A stretch of DNA of 64,000 bases from Deltaproteobacteria bacterium (GCA_029262315.1 JAJCZP010000005.1:1-64000); one strand, 5' to 3'; counted from the stretch's first letter, positions 10,330 to 20,539 are shown. Notes: generated by a model from the sequence alone, not told the origin. Program-made: numbers and translations.

Positions 10330-10776
10330 GTGGAGAGTTTGGCGGCGAATCCGGCCTTTGGCACCTACGCACTGTGCTCGGCGATTCTCGGGCTGAAGAT
10401 GATGCTCTCGGCGGTCTACTCGGGTACCCGGCGGCAGGTGCACCAGTCGTACATCAACCCGGAGGACGCCCACGTGTTCGGCCAGGCCGAGACGGTGTCA
10501 GCCGCGCTCGAGGGCCCCGAGGTTGCCCATGCGCTTCGGATCGAGCGGAACGATCTTGCCAACATCCCGCTCTTCTTCGCGATCGGTCTGATCTACGTCC
10601 TGAGTGGCGCCTCCGCTTTCGGAGCGGCCGTCTACTGCTGGACGTTCACGATCGCGCGGATCGCCCACACCATCTGCTACATGAATGGTCTGCAACCCTG
10701 GCGCGCCGTCAGCTTCGGCGCCGGGGCGTTGGCCACCCTCGGCATGATCGTCCAGATCATCTTCGGCTGGGTATAG
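10330..10776 (+). CDS. MAPEG family membrane protein
   Basis: GTG start after AAGGAGGAA. ERNDLANIPLFFAIGLIYVLSG...FTIARIAHTICYMNGLQPWRAVSFGAG is MAPEG-like. Confidence 0.85.
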   Translation: MESLAANPAFGTYALCSAILGLKMMLSAVYSGTRRQVHQSYINPEDAHVFGQAETVSAALEGPEVAHALRIERNDLANIPLFFAIGLIYVLSGASAFGAAVYCWTFTIARIAHTICYMNGLQPWRAVSFGAGALATLGMIVQIIFGWV

Positions 10777-10830
10777 GGGGCCTGCTCCAACGACGCCCCG
10801 GCTGCGCGGCCAACCCCGGGACGTCGAGAT

Positions 10831-11469
10831 TCAGGGGGCGTGCTCGGGGATCGGCTCGGCAACCGCCAAGCCAAGACCGGGAACGAGGCGGCGGTAGAGG
10901 AATGTCCGGAGATCCTCGTCGCTGCGTTCGGGCGAGGCGCTGATCAGGAATGACAAGCCGACGCGCAGAAAGAACTCGATTGCCGCGTTGGCGTCGGCCT
11001 CGGTCCAGCCGGCCAGTTCGACCGTGCGTCCCAGCGCCCCGCGTGCCCATGCGATCCCACCCGGGTGGGTGAAGAGTTCGGCCACCAGTCCATCCGGGGA
11101 CGCCGAATTCCAGATCGCACGCAGCACGGGATCGGATCGCACCTCCGCTAGCCCAAGGACCATCGCTTCGACGACGATGTCTGCGGGGTCGGTCAGACGG
11201 GCCACATGGCTGGCGATCTGTTCGCCAAGCCTGTCGGCGGCCGCGAAGATCGCCTGCTTTGCGAGTTCGTCCCGGCCGGCGAAGTAGCGGTACACGGTCT
11301 GTCGGCTGACGCCTGCTTCGGTGGCGACCGCTGCGACGCTCGTGCCGGGGAGACCGTCGCGCTCGATGCATCGCGACGTGGCGGCGAGGAGACGCGCGCG
11401 CGCGGCGGCGACCTGCGGAGGGTCGCCGTCCCAGGCGGCTTTGGGGTGGACCTTCGTGGGCTCGTTCAT
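10831..11469 (-). CDS. TetR/AcrR family transcriptional regulator
   Basis: 212 aa. N-terminal HTH (LLAATSRCIERDGLPGTSVAAVATEAGVSRQTVYRYFAGRDELAKQA). Confidence 0.92.
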   Translation of the reverse strand: MNEPTKVHPKAAWDGDPPQVAAARARLLAATSRCIERDGLPGTSVAAVATEAGVSRQTVYRYFAGRDELAKQAIFAAADRLGEQIASHVARLTDPADIVVEAMVLGLAEVRSDPVLRAIWNSASPDGLVAELFTHPGGIAWARGALGRTVELAGWTEADANAAIEFFLRVGLSFLISASPERSDEDLRTFLYRRLVPGLGLAVAEPIPEHAP

Positions 11470-11480
11470 TTGGTTGAGTT

Positions 11481-11536
11481 GACACTACTCTGTGAGTGTC
11501 CCAGTGTCGAGACACTAAGGCAGAAAGTGTCACTTT
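11481..11536. promoter_or_regulatory. Putative TetR operator cluster (AGTGTC/GACACT palindromes)
   Basis: GACACT-N8-AGTGTC (11481-11500), AGTGTC-GA-GACACT (11503-11516) and AAAGTG-T-CACTTT (11524-11536), all in the divergent TetR/P450 intergenic region. Confidence 0.6.
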
Positions 11537-11554
11537 CCGAGAAAGAGGTGCCCC

Positions 11555-12802
11555 GTGGAATACGACATCAACGACACCAGCGTGGGACTCGAAGCAGAGC
11601 ACGCCGCGCTCGGTTGGCTCCGGGCGAATGATCCCGTGCACTGGGACGCGAAGAACGAAGCGTGGCTGATTACGCGCAGCGCCGACGTTCGGGCGGTGCT
11701 GCACCGGCCCGCGGTCTGGTCGTCGGCGCGTGGCTACTTTCCTCCGCTCCACATGCGTGAGGCCAGAAGCTCGATCGTCACGATGGACGACCCCGGGCAT
11801 GGGCGCCAGCGTCAACTCATCGCGCGTGCGTTTACCCCGCGCATGCTCGAGCGTCAGGCGCGGCGCGTCCGGGAACTGATGGACGACGCGATCGACGCGA
11901 TCGCCGATCAGCGTGCCTGCGATCTCGTCGAGTCACTCGCGGTCCCGCTGCCGATGCGGATGATCGCCGGCATGGTGGGCTTCGACGATGAGGATGCGCA
12001 GGAGTTTCGGCGTTTGTCGGACGCCCTGTTCGAGTTCACGAGCGGGACACCAGGAGACCCTGCGATTCTGGAGCGAGGCGTCGAGGCGTTCGTGACCTTG
12101 GCCGAGCACGTGCGTCGTGCGGTCGCCGATCGGCGTCGCGTGCCGCGGGGCGATCTCCTGTCGGTCCTGGTCGAGGGGGTGGAGGAGGGGGTCCTCTGCG
12201 CAGACGACGACCCGTTGGTCGATGACGTGCTGCAGTTCGCCGTGCTCCTCGTCAGCGCGGGGAACGAGACGACGCGGCATACGATCAGTTGGGGGATGCA
12301 CGCGCTCCTCGCGAACCCGACGTTGCTGCACCGCCTGCGGGAGGAGCCGGCGCGCATCCCGATCGTGGTCGAGGAGTGGCTACGCTGGGCGTCGGTCGTG
12401 CGCGGGGTGAAGCGTACGGCGGTCGTCGACACCGAGGTGGGGCAGCGCAGGATCGGGCAGGGCGAGCAGGCCATCCTGCTCTTTCCGTCCGCCAATCGCG
12501 ACGAGCGCACGTTCGATCGCCCCTTCGAGTTCCGAGCAGACCGCGAACCCAATCCCCATCTGGCGTTTAGTGAGGGCGTTCATTTCTGTCTCGGAGCGAA
12601 TCTCGCCCGCCTGGAGATGCGCGTCGCGCTCGAGCGGATGCTCGTACGACTCCCGGGATTGCGACTTGCGCCCGGTGCGACGGCGATCCCAAAGCTCACC
12701 GCCCTGACCAACGGCGTCGAGCGCCTCGACGTCCGGTACGACGAGGTGAGGCCGCGTCAGAGTGAGGGATTCGTCAGCGCAGCGCGCGCCGAAAGCTGTT
12801 GA
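11555..12802 (+). CDS. Cytochrome P450
   Basis: 415 aa. SAGNETTRHTISWGMHALLANP (I helix) and heme-binding HLAFSEGVHFCLGANLARLEMRVALE. Confidence 0.95.
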   Translation: MEYDINDTSVGLEAEHAALGWLRANDPVHWDAKNEAWLITRSADVRAVLHRPAVWSSARGYFPPLHMREARSSIVTMDDPGHGRQRQLIARAFTPRMLERQARRVRELMDDAIDAIADQRACDLVESLAVPLPMRMIAGMVGFDDEDAQEFRRLSDALFEFTSGTPGDPAILERGVEAFVTLAEHVRRAVADRRRVPRGDLLSVLVEGVEEGVLCADDDPLVDDVLQFAVLLVSAGNETTRHTISWGMHALLANPTLLHRLREEPARIPIVVEEWLRWASVVRGVKRTAVVDTEVGQRRIGQGEQAILLFPSANRDERTFDRPFEFRADREPNPHLAFSEGVHFCLGANLARLEMRVALERMLVRLPGLRLAPGATAIPKLTALTNGVERLDVRYDEVRPRQSEGFVSAARAESC

Positions 12803-12860
12803 TGTAGTCGATGCGGAGCGCCGGGTGGTTCATCCACGCCGGGGACGACCGTCGCGGCGC

Positions 12861-13529
12861 CTACGCCTTCTTCCAGGGGCGTGCGCCGTAGCGATCGAGC
12901 GACACGACTTCGCCGACGGGCTTCCGCGTGGTCGGGCCGTACTTCCCGATCGGCCAGCCGAGCGGGATCATCACGCACGGCGTGACGCCGAAGGGCAGGC
13001 CGAGAATGCGTCGCGCCGCCCAATTGCTCCACAGGGGCATCGTATTGATGTTTGCCCCGAGCCCGGCCGCGCGGGCGGCGAGGAGCAGGTTCTGGATGGC
13101 GGGAAAGATCGAACCGTAGGTGCTGGCTGCGACCACGGGCGGAAACCCAAACCGCGAGCCGTGGAAGCACGCTACGACGAAGACCGGGATCTCCTCGAAG
13201 TGATCGACCCCCCACTCGACGGCGTCGTTCATCCGCTGCGTCTTCGGATCGTTCCGCGCCTTGAAGTGCGCGATCGGCCGATACAGTCGCCACATGACGC
13301 GATTCTGGCGGCCGAGCCGGCGCTTTACCTCGGGATCCTTGACGACGATGAACTCCCACCCCTGCTCGTTCTGGGCGGTGGGTCCTTTGAGGGCCAGTTC
13401 GATCAGGCGCAAGACCAAGGCGTCGTCGACCGGATCGGGGCGCACGCGGCGGATGGCGCGCTGGGTCGTCATCGCCTCGGCCAGTGGCATCTGGAAGTCT
13501 GCGTAGGCGCCCCGCGCGTCGTCGTTCAT
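12861..13529 (-). CDS. Nitroreductase family protein
   Basis: 222 aa. TQRAIRRVRPDPVDDALVLRLIELALKGPTAQNEQGWEFIVVKDPEVKRRLG...AARAAGLGANINTMPLW. Confidence 0.88.
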   Translation of the reverse strand: MNDDARGAYADFQMPLAEAMTTQRAIRRVRPDPVDDALVLRLIELALKGPTAQNEQGWEFIVVKDPEVKRRLGRQNRVMWRLYRPIAHFKARNDPKTQRMNDAVEWGVDHFEEIPVFVVACFHGSRFGFPPVVAASTYGSIFPAIQNLLLAARAAGLGANINTMPLWSNWAARRILGLPFGVTPCVMIPLGWPIGKYGPTTRKPVGEVVSLDRYGARPWKKA

Positions 13530-13893
13530 CTGCCGTCTCCCTGTCGATCTCGTTCGGGGGCAGCCGGCGGTTCCCAGAAGAGCGCGTGCGCAGCCGGATC
13601 CACTCCCGCGGGTACAACCGCATATGCGGGACCAGAATGAAAGCGACGGAACGTCGCGGGGTGAGCCTCGGATGGATCCGCTCGATCGAGCGCAAGGCTC
13701 TCGGAGAGGTCCGCGCGTCGTACAGCGGCATCGACGTCGATTTTCCTAGGCAGTGTGGGCCCAACTGATGCTACAATCGAAGCTTCCCCGGGTGCCGGTT
13801 CGGGTGTGAGCGTAGGCGTGCCGTCCTACACCGTTCCCAGGGGGGAACGACGCCCGCGTTGCTGGGGAGGAACCGATTCGCAAGGAGGATGCC

Positions 13894-16440
13894 ATGGACG
13901 CACTGAGGCGCGGTCGAGGGCTCGCGCTCCTGTTGTGCGTTGTCTGCGTGGGAGTCGCCACGACGCCGGGCGCCGCAGTTGCTCAAGCGGAGCGGTGTCG
14001 GGACACCATCCTCAAAGCAGCCGGAAAGTACGTCAAGGCTCGGACGAGGGTGCTCGCGAGGTGCAACGAAGGTGTCGTGCGCGGCAAGTCGGGGTTCAAC
14101 GGTCTGCAGGGGAGCGACTGTCGGGACATCGGCGGCAAGACACAGTTCTTGCTCGACAAGGCGCGCGCCAAGATTCAGAAGGACATCGAGAAGCGGTGCG
14201 GTGGGAGCGACCGGATCTGTCGTACGGGGGACGATCTGGACATCGACGATCCGGCGATCGGCTGGGGTGCCTCGGGTCCTTTCGGCAACGGCTTCACCGG
14301 AATCTGTCCAGACTTCGCGTCGGCGGGATGCAGGAACATCATCAATCACTGCGGCGGTGCGAACTCGGACGGCGAGGGGATCACCGACTGCGTGCTCTGC
14401 ATCAACGACACCGTCATCGATCAGACGGTCGACCTGCTCTACGCTGACCTCGACGCTGCCAAGTTCGGGGCAGGGAGCGAACCCGCCAGGACGATCAATA
14501 AATGTCAGCGGGTATTCGCGAAAGCCACCGCCAAGCACGTGCTCGTCAAGTCGAAGGCGCTCGGCAAATGCTGGACCGCGCTCAACAAGGGGAAATCCGG
14601 CTTTGGCTCCTCCAGTATGGCCGGTTGCACCGACAGCGCCGGCAAGACGGCTGCCAAGATCGACAAGTCCGAGTCGAAGATGATCAATGCCATCTGCCGG
14701 GCGTGCGGCGGCAGCGACCGGCGGTGCGAGCAGACGTTGCTGACGATAGGAGGGACGATCGCGAACCTGCCCGGCACGCCGGCGACGGATCTCGATCCCG
14801 TGGCCGACATCGGCTTTGGGGCCTCGTGCCCGGACGTCACGCTTCCGTACGCCCCAAATACGAATTGTGGCGAACAGGATAACCTCGGGAGCGGTTCCGT
14901 CGACGACGTCATCGAGAACATGGCGGAGTTCGTCGGTTGTCTCGACTGCGTTCTCGAGTTCAGAGTTGATTGTGCCGACCGTGCCATCGTTCCAAACCAC
15001 GAACCTATGCCGCTCGAGTGCAACGCGTGCGTCGCCGACACCGATGGTGATCCGTGTCCGACCTCGGTGCGGGTCCTTGCGGACGCGTTTGGCGCCAGCC
15101 TCGACAGTGGTTCCACCGGCTTGGCGCACGATGCTCAGGTGACGACCAACGGCGCGTTGTCGTTCGTCGTGAGCAACTGCGACGGCACCCACCAGCCGAG
15201 TTGCGGCGAATGCGACCTCAGCGGTCCGATCGAGAATCCCGGGAGCGAGGTGTTCAACAATCACCGCTGCCGGGGAGACAGCGCGTTGCGTTGCAGCGTC
15301 GACTCCGACTGCGGCGTCTTTGGTCCCTGCGTGTTCTATTTCGGGAATCCGCTCGCATTGTCAGCCGGGGGCACGGCCGCGTGCGTCACCAACGAGGTCG
15401 TCGGCGCGGTCACGGGCACCATTGACGTCGAGAGCGGCAGCAGCGAGACCATGATCTCGTTGACGAGCCGCGTGCACATCGGCGTCGGTCAGGCGGACCC
15501 CTGTCCGAGGTGCGAGTTCGATGAGATCGCAGAGGAACATCGGTGTACGATGGGCGTGCATCAGAACGCCCCCTGCGCGCCGAGCAGTTTGCATCCGATC
15601 TTCGGCACGCTGAGCTGGGACTGCCCACCGAGCGGCCTCGTCGGGACGTTGTCGATCACCCTGGCCCCATCCACGGGCGTGCAGAGCGTGATCCTCTCGG
15701 CCGAGAGCCCTAGCTGCAAGGCGGCCGGTTTTACTTCTCTCAAGTGCCATTGCGACACGTGCGGTGATGGCGCACTGACGCCCTGCCGGACGGATGCCGA
15801 CTGCTCGGCCGCGGTGACGTGCGGCGGCGACCTGTGTCTTCCGCCATCGACCAACAGCGGCGATCCGTGTAGCGCGCCATCCGATTGTATCGGCGGCGGA
15901 TGCGGCACGATCGGCGATCCCTCCAAACCGAACGCCTGCATCGATGCCGTGTGCTCTCCCAACCCTGCGGATACCGATACCATCGACGAGGGCGTGTGCA
16001 ACGCGGGGCCGTTCGACCATCAGTGCTCTCTCGAGCGGTTCCGGAGTTGTATCACAGAGGACGATTGCCGGCCGCTGTCAGAGGGGGGCACCTGCGCCAA
16101 CTGCCTCCCGGGTCTGCAGACGTGCGACTTCTTCGCACGCGAATGTTTCCCCGACAGCGGACGGATCGGGACGCGTTGCTACGGCGGCACGAACGACCCG
16201 GTCGTCGATACCTGCGGGACGCTCACCGACTGTCCGGATCAGACCGCCGGTACCTTCTGCGGTGGCGGTAGCGTGTCGGTGTCGGGCGTCGCCGATCCGG
16301 GATGTGGCAGTGTCAGCACTCCGCAGCTGGGCACGCTCTTCTGCATTCCGCCCACGCAGTCTCCCGCGATCAACGCGGCCAGTGGTCTGCCCGGCCAGGG
16401 CCGCTTGAGTCTCCCCGTCACCGCGGAGTTCGGCCTGTAG
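13894..16440 (+). CDS. Secreted Cys-rich protein with duplicated Cys/Lys domain
   Basis: 848 aa with signal peptide. Two related units (ILKAAGKYVKARTRVLARCNEG...CGGSDRICR and VFAKATAKHVLVKSKALGKCWTA...CGGSDRRCE), then multiple C-x-x-D/C-S-x-D-C repeats. Confidence 0.7.
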   Translation: MDALRRGRGLALLLCVVCVGVATTPGAAVAQAERCRDTILKAAGKYVKARTRVLARCNEGVVRGKSGFNGLQGSDCRDIGGKTQFLLDKARAKIQKDIEKRCGGSDRICRTGDDLDIDDPAIGWGASGPFGNGFTGICPDFASAGCRNIINHCGGANSDGEGITDCVLCINDTVIDQTVDLLYADLDAAKFGAGSEPARTINKCQRVFAKATAKHVLVKSKALGKCWTALNKGKSGFGSSSMAGCTDSAGKTAAKIDKSESKMINAICRACGGSDRRCEQTLLTIGGTIANLPGTPATDLDPVADIGFGASCPDVTLPYAPNTNCGEQDNLGSGSVDDVIENMAEFVGCLDCVLEFRVDCADRAIVPNHEPMPLECNACVADTDGDPCPTSVRVLADAFGASLDSGSTGLAHDAQVTTNGALSFVVSNCDGTHQPSCGECDLSGPIENPGSEVFNNHRCRGDSALRCSVDSDCGVFGPCVFYFGNPLALSAGGTAACVTNEVVGAVTGTIDVESGSSETMISLTSRVHIGVGQADPCPRCEFDEIAEEHRCTMGVHQNAPCAPSSLHPIFGTLSWDCPPSGLVGTLSITLAPSTGVQSVILSAESPSCKAAGFTSLKCHCDTCGDGALTPCRTDADCSAAVTCGGDLCLPPSTNSGDPCSAPSDCIGGGCGTIGDPSKPNACIDAVCSPNPADTDTIDEGVCNAGPFDHQCSLERFRSCITEDDCRPLSEGGTCANCLPGLQTCDFFARECFPDSGRIGTRCYGGTNDPVVDTCGTLTDCPDQTAGTFCGGGSVSVSGVADPGCGSVSTPQLGTLFCIPPTQSPAINAASGLPGQGRLSLPVTAEFGL

Positions 16441-16456
16441 CCTCCGGCGCCGCGGT

Positions 16457-17071
16457 CTACTTGCCGACCGAATCCGCCTTCTTGAACGCCGGCCGCGCCT
16501 CCAACCGTGCGACGTAGGACTTCAAGTTCGCCATCTCGTCCGGCACGCAGCCGAGCCGATTGCTCATGATCGCCGCGTGGCCGAGCATCGTGTCGGCCGC
16601 CGAGAAGTTGCCGATCAGATACTCCTTCCCGGCCAATGCGTCGTCGATCGGCGCCAGGGCCTTCGTCAGTAGACGCTGCGCCTGACCGAGCACCGTCGCG
16701 TCTCGACGATCTTCCGGCAGGAGGAGCGTGTGGACGACGATGGTGTTGACCGGCGGCATCACCATTCCCTCGCAGTAGTGAAGCCACTGGAGGTACGCCG
16801 GGTACTCCGGCGCGTCCACCGCGGGTTTGAGGCCCCCGTTCTTGTGGCGGTCGAGAATGTACTCGGTGATCGCGCCGCTCTCCCAGAGCGTGATGTCGTC
16901 ATCCTCCAGCACGGGCACTCGACCGAGCGGATGGCGCGCGCGATGCGCGTCCGACTTGAGATCCTTCGGGTGAAACGCCATCTGATTCAACTCGTACGGG
17001 AGCCCCAGCTCCTCGAGCAGCCAGAGCGTCCGGACGGCGCGGGACATCGGGGCAAAGTGCAGCGTCAACAT
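16457..17071 (-). CDS. Glutathione S-transferase family protein
   Basis: MLTLHFAPMSRAVRTLWLLEELGLPYELNQMAF...RVPVLEDDDITLWESGAITEYILDRH (thioredoxin-fold GST N-domain). Confidence 0.92.
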   Translation of the reverse strand: MLTLHFAPMSRAVRTLWLLEELGLPYELNQMAFHPKDLKSDAHRARHPLGRVPVLEDDDITLWESGAITEYILDRHKNGGLKPAVDAPEYPAYLQWLHYCEGMVMPPVNTIVVHTLLLPEDRRDATVLGQAQRLLTKALAPIDDALAGKEYLIGNFSAADTMLGHAAIMSNRLGCVPDEMANLKSYVARLEARPAFKKADSVGK

Positions 17072-17220
17072 CGGGAGTCTCCTCTGTCGGTCGGGAATCG
17101 TTCCACCAGGCTGGCGACGGATGTGCCGGTCCCCTATAGGTCGCTCCCAGAACCTTGTCGACGGCCGGGGCGGACGGCGTCGGGACGTCGCATCGTACAA
17201 CCAACACGGGGAGTCGTGCC

Positions 17221-17985
17221 ATGAAGCCTGTCTGTCTCGTCATCGGAGCCGGCGCCGGAATCGGCGGCAACGTTGGGAAACGATTCGCGCGCGGCGGCTA
17301 TCACGCCGTGCTGTGCAGACGAAGCGATGAGGACGGCCTCCGGACGCTCGTCGAGAGCATCGAGGCGGAGGGCGGCTCGGCGTCTGGCGTTCTGCTCAAC
17401 GCCGCAGAACCCGACAGTATCGAAGACCGCATCCGCGCCGTCGAGACTGACATTGGTCCGATCGAAGTCCTCGTTTTCAACCTCGGCGCCCAGATCGGCG
17501 ATCGAGCGCTGCAGGATACCAGCTACAAGGCCTTCGAGCTCGGCTGGCGGCTGGCGACGTTCGCGCTCTTTCGCGCCGCGTCGGCGATCTGTCCGCTCAT
17601 GGAAGCGCGCGGCACCGGAACGATCCTGGTCACCTCGGCCACCGCGGCCGTCCGCGGCAACGCCGGCCAGCATTCCCACGCCGCGGCAATGGGCGGCCGC
17701 CGCATGCTCTGCCAAACCCTCAACGCCGAGTTCTCGTCCAAGGGTATCCACGTGGCACACGTGCTCATCGACGGCGCGGTCGACGCCCCCGACACCCTCG
17801 GCAAGATGCTCGGCCCCGAGCGCTTTCAGCAACTGCGAGAGTCCCGAGGACAGGAGCATGACGGGCTGATGCTGCCCGCGAAAATGGCGGAAACGTACTT
17901 TCACCTAGCGCAACAGCATCGCTCGGCCTGGACGCACGAGATCGATCTCCGGGCGTTCTCGGACCGCCCGTGGTGGAATCATTGA
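17221..17985 (+). CDS. SDR family oxidoreductase
   Basis: MKPVCLVIGAGAGIGGNVGKRFARGGYHAVLCRR (glycine-rich Rossmann motif); homologous in layout to the SDR at 34398-35099. Confidence 0.88.
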   Translation: MKPVCLVIGAGAGIGGNVGKRFARGGYHAVLCRRSDEDGLRTLVESIEAEGGSASGVLLNAAEPDSIEDRIRAVETDIGPIEVLVFNLGAQIGDRALQDTSYKAFELGWRLATFALFRAASAICPLMEARGTGTILVTSATAAVRGNAGQHSHAAAMGGRRMLCQTLNAEFSSKGIHVAHVLIDGAVDAPDTLGKMLGPERFQQLRESRGQEHDGLMLPAKMAETYFHLAQQHRSAWTHEIDLRAFSDRPWWNH

Positions 17986-18013
17986 CGATCACGTCCTGCA
18001 GGCGGCAACGCGA

Positions 18014-20539
18014 CTAGGCGACGGGCTCTTCGCCGTCAGGGCCGACGCGGTACGGTGTCCAGACCAGGGTGAGCTCTTCGACGGCGAGATCCGACTTGCG
18101 GGGGCGGATGGCCACCTCGTCGCACTCGTAGGCCTCGGGGTCGTGGGCGTCGCGGACGTCGGCGAGGTCCTCTTCGAACTTGGCTTCGAGGTCGTCGAGG
18201 CGTCCACGGAGGGTCTCTACTTTTTCGGCCGCGCGGGAGACGTCGCCGCGTTCGCGCGCGGTGCGTCCAGCGCCACGCATCGCCGTCGTGGCACGTCCGA
18301 CCGTGCCGACGCTGGCGGCCTTTCGGCCGAAGAGGGCACCGAGCACCGTGGCGCCCACCGAGATCATGGTCTGGGTCTTCTGCTGGCGATACTGGGACTG
18401 TTCGCGCTCGACCTTGAGCTCCGCCGTCTGGATGCGCTCGCGCATGCGTTGCAGTTTCGGTGTGTAGCGGGCGCGGAGCTTCTCGATGGCGAGGTCGCGA
18501 GCTTCGCGCGCCAGCTCGCGCACGCGCACCCGGAACTCGCCTTCGGTCTGGCCGGGTGTCGAGGTGACTTTCAGGGCCTTGCAGCGCCAGAGCGTGAGCG
18601 CCTTCGAGCGTCCAAGATGCGTCTTCAGCATCTTCTGCCAGCGCGGATACTGCTTGGCGTTGGCGGCGGCGGCCGGTAGGTGCGCAAAGCGGGCGGGTTC
18701 TTCGGGGCTGTCGTCGAGGTCGGGCGCTCTGCCTTCGCTCTCGCTGGCGTCGCCCCAGGGCGAGCCGCGGAGCCGACTGGCAAGCGGTGCGACGACCGTC
18801 AGACTCGACCACTCGTCGACCTCGGCGCGCGCGTTCACATAGTGCAGGGTGGCGGTCGCCAGGAGGCCGGGGCGGTAGAGCAGGTCGCTGTCGGCCGCGA
18901 TCTGACGACGCACGGGAAGAAACCCTTCGGTGACATTCGGCGGTAGGACGGGGCGGGGTGCGTCGGCCGCTTTCGCCGGGGCGCGTGTGGCGGTGGCGGG
19001 TGAGGGCTTGGCGGCCGCGGCGCCGGTTGCGCGGATACGTGCGGATTTCTTACGTCCGGACGGCGGGGTCGCCGCGTCTCGGGCGGGCGCATCGTCGTTG
19101 GCGTTCGAGGGTGGCTGATCACCCGGGCCCGCGAGCCGCTTGATCTGCTCGCGCGTGAGCGGCCCTGCGAGATACGACAGCGCCCAGCGCGTGTGGAACA
19201 CCACGGGCTCGTCGTCGTGCACGTTATGGAGGAGGAAGACGCGGCTTCCGAGGCCCGCGAGGGTCCGCTCCATGGCGGCGCGATCGAAGCCCGCCGCGGC
19301 GCCGGCGGCGGCACCTTCGAGGCCTTCCATGACGCGCGCCTTGTCGCGTTCGGTCTGCAGGCGGCCGAGCATCCAGGTGCCGCAGTTCGCGAGGCCTTTG
19401 TAGTCGAGGTCCACCGGGTTCTGGGTGGCGAGCACGACACCCAGGCCGTAGGCGCGGGCCTGCTTCAGGAGCGTCAGCATCGGCCGCTTGGACGGCGGAT
19501 TGGCCGTCGGCGGGAAGTAGCCGAAGACCTCATCCATATAAAGCAGCGCCCGGAGGCTCTGCGTGCCCGGTTGCGCTCGCGCCCAGGCCAGGACTTCGTT
19601 CAACAGCATCGTCACGAAGAACATCCGCTCCGCATCCGACAGATGCGCGATCGAGATGATCGCCAGGCGCGGCGCGCCCTCTTCGGTGTAGAGCAGGCGG
19701 CCGACATCGAGCGCCTCGCCGGTCATCCAGGGCGCGAAGCCTGGGGATGCCAGGAGGTTGTTCAGGCGCATCGCGAGCGCGAAGCGCTCCTTGGCCGGAA
19801 AGAACGATTCCAGGTCGAGCACGCCGACCTGTTCGATCGGCGGCTTCTGGATCTCGCCGATCAGCGTCGCCAAGTCGCGATCCTCGCCCGCCCGCCAGGC
19901 GCGGTCGAGGAGCATCGACACCAGAATGTGCTCGCGACTCGTGATCGGATCCGCCTCGATGCCGAGGAGCGCCAGGAGCCCGGAGGTTGCCGTCTGCACC
20001 CGTTCGCGAAGAGCGTCGGCGTCTTCCGCAAGACTCGCCGCCGGCGCATTGAACGAGCGCAAGACCGTGAGCGGCACACCCGCCGTACTCCCCGGCGTGT
20101 AGATCGTCGCCTGCGCGGCTTTCTTGAAGCGGCCGACGCGAGCCGCGTCCTGGCCCCAGTCTTTGATGCCCTTCCGCCAGAGCTCGGCCGTCCAGGTCGC
20201 GTGCTCGTCGGGCGTACGACTGGCCCGCGCCGCCGCGCCCTCGTCGATCCAGGGTCGGAAGTCCGCGGGGCGCAAGCGCGGAAACGCCAGCAGCAAGTTC
20301 CCGAGGTCGCCCTTCGGATCGATCGCGATCGCCGGCACACCGTCGAGCGCCGCCTCTTCGAGCAGTCCGACGCCGAGCCCCGTCTTGCCGCTCCCCGTCA
20401 TCCCGACGATCACCGCATGCGTCGTCAGATCCTTCGCGTCGTACAGGATCGGCTCGGGGCCCGTCTCGCCGCTCGCGAGATCGTGCGCCCGACCGAGATA
20501 GAACGCGCCGAGCTTCTCCAGCTTCTCGCTCTTCGTCAC
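18014..20539 (-). CDS. HerA-like / DUF87 ATP-binding protein with C-terminal coiled coil
   Basis: 841 aa. Walker A VIVGMTGSGKTGLGVGLLEEAALDGVPAIAIDPKGDLGNLL; ALLYMDEVFGYFPPTANPPSKRPMLTLLKQARAYGLGVVLATQNPVDLDYKGLANCGTWMLGRLQTERDKARV. Confidence 0.88.
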   Translation of the reverse strand: MTKSEKLEKLGAFYLGRAHDLASGETGPEPILYDAKDLTTHAVIVGMTGSGKTGLGVGLLEEAALDGVPAIAIDPKGDLGNLLLAFPRLRPADFRPWIDEGAAARASRTPDEHATWTAELWRKGIKDWGQDAARVGRFKKAAQATIYTPGSTAGVPLTVLRSFNAPAASLAEDADALRERVQTATSGLLALLGIEADPITSREHILVSMLLDRAWRAGEDRDLATLIGEIQKPPIEQVGVLDLESFFPAKERFALAMRLNNLLASPGFAPWMTGEALDVGRLLYTEEGAPRLAIISIAHLSDAERMFFVTMLLNEVLAWARAQPGTQSLRALLYMDEVFGYFPPTANPPSKRPMLTLLKQARAYGLGVVLATQNPVDLDYKGLANCGTWMLGRLQTERDKARVMEGLEGAAAGAAAGFDRAAMERTLAGLGSRVFLLHNVHDDEPVVFHTRWALSYLAGPLTREQIKRLAGPGDQPPSNANDDAPARDAATPPSGRKKSARIRATGAAAAKPSPATATRAPAKAADAPRPVLPPNVTEGFLPVRRQIAADSDLLYRPGLLATATLHYVNARAEVDEWSSLTVVAPLASRLRGSPWGDASESEGRAPDLDDSPEEPARFAHLPAAAANAKQYPRWQKMLKTHLGRSKALTLWRCKALKVTSTPGQTEGEFRVRVRELAREARDLAIEKLRARYTPKLQRMRERIQTAELKVEREQSQYRQQKTQTMISVGATVLGALFGRKAASVGTVGRATTAMRGAGRTARERGDVSRAAEKVETLRGRLDDLEAKFEEDLADVRDAHDPEAYECDEVAIRPRKSDLAVEELTLVWTPYRVGPDGEEPVA

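Noticed and set aside
9896-10372. 158-aa minus-strand ORF in the mutase/MAPEG intergenic region
   Set aside because: Overlaps the inverted-repeat cluster and shows no domain; coding status is ambiguous, so not listed as a gene.
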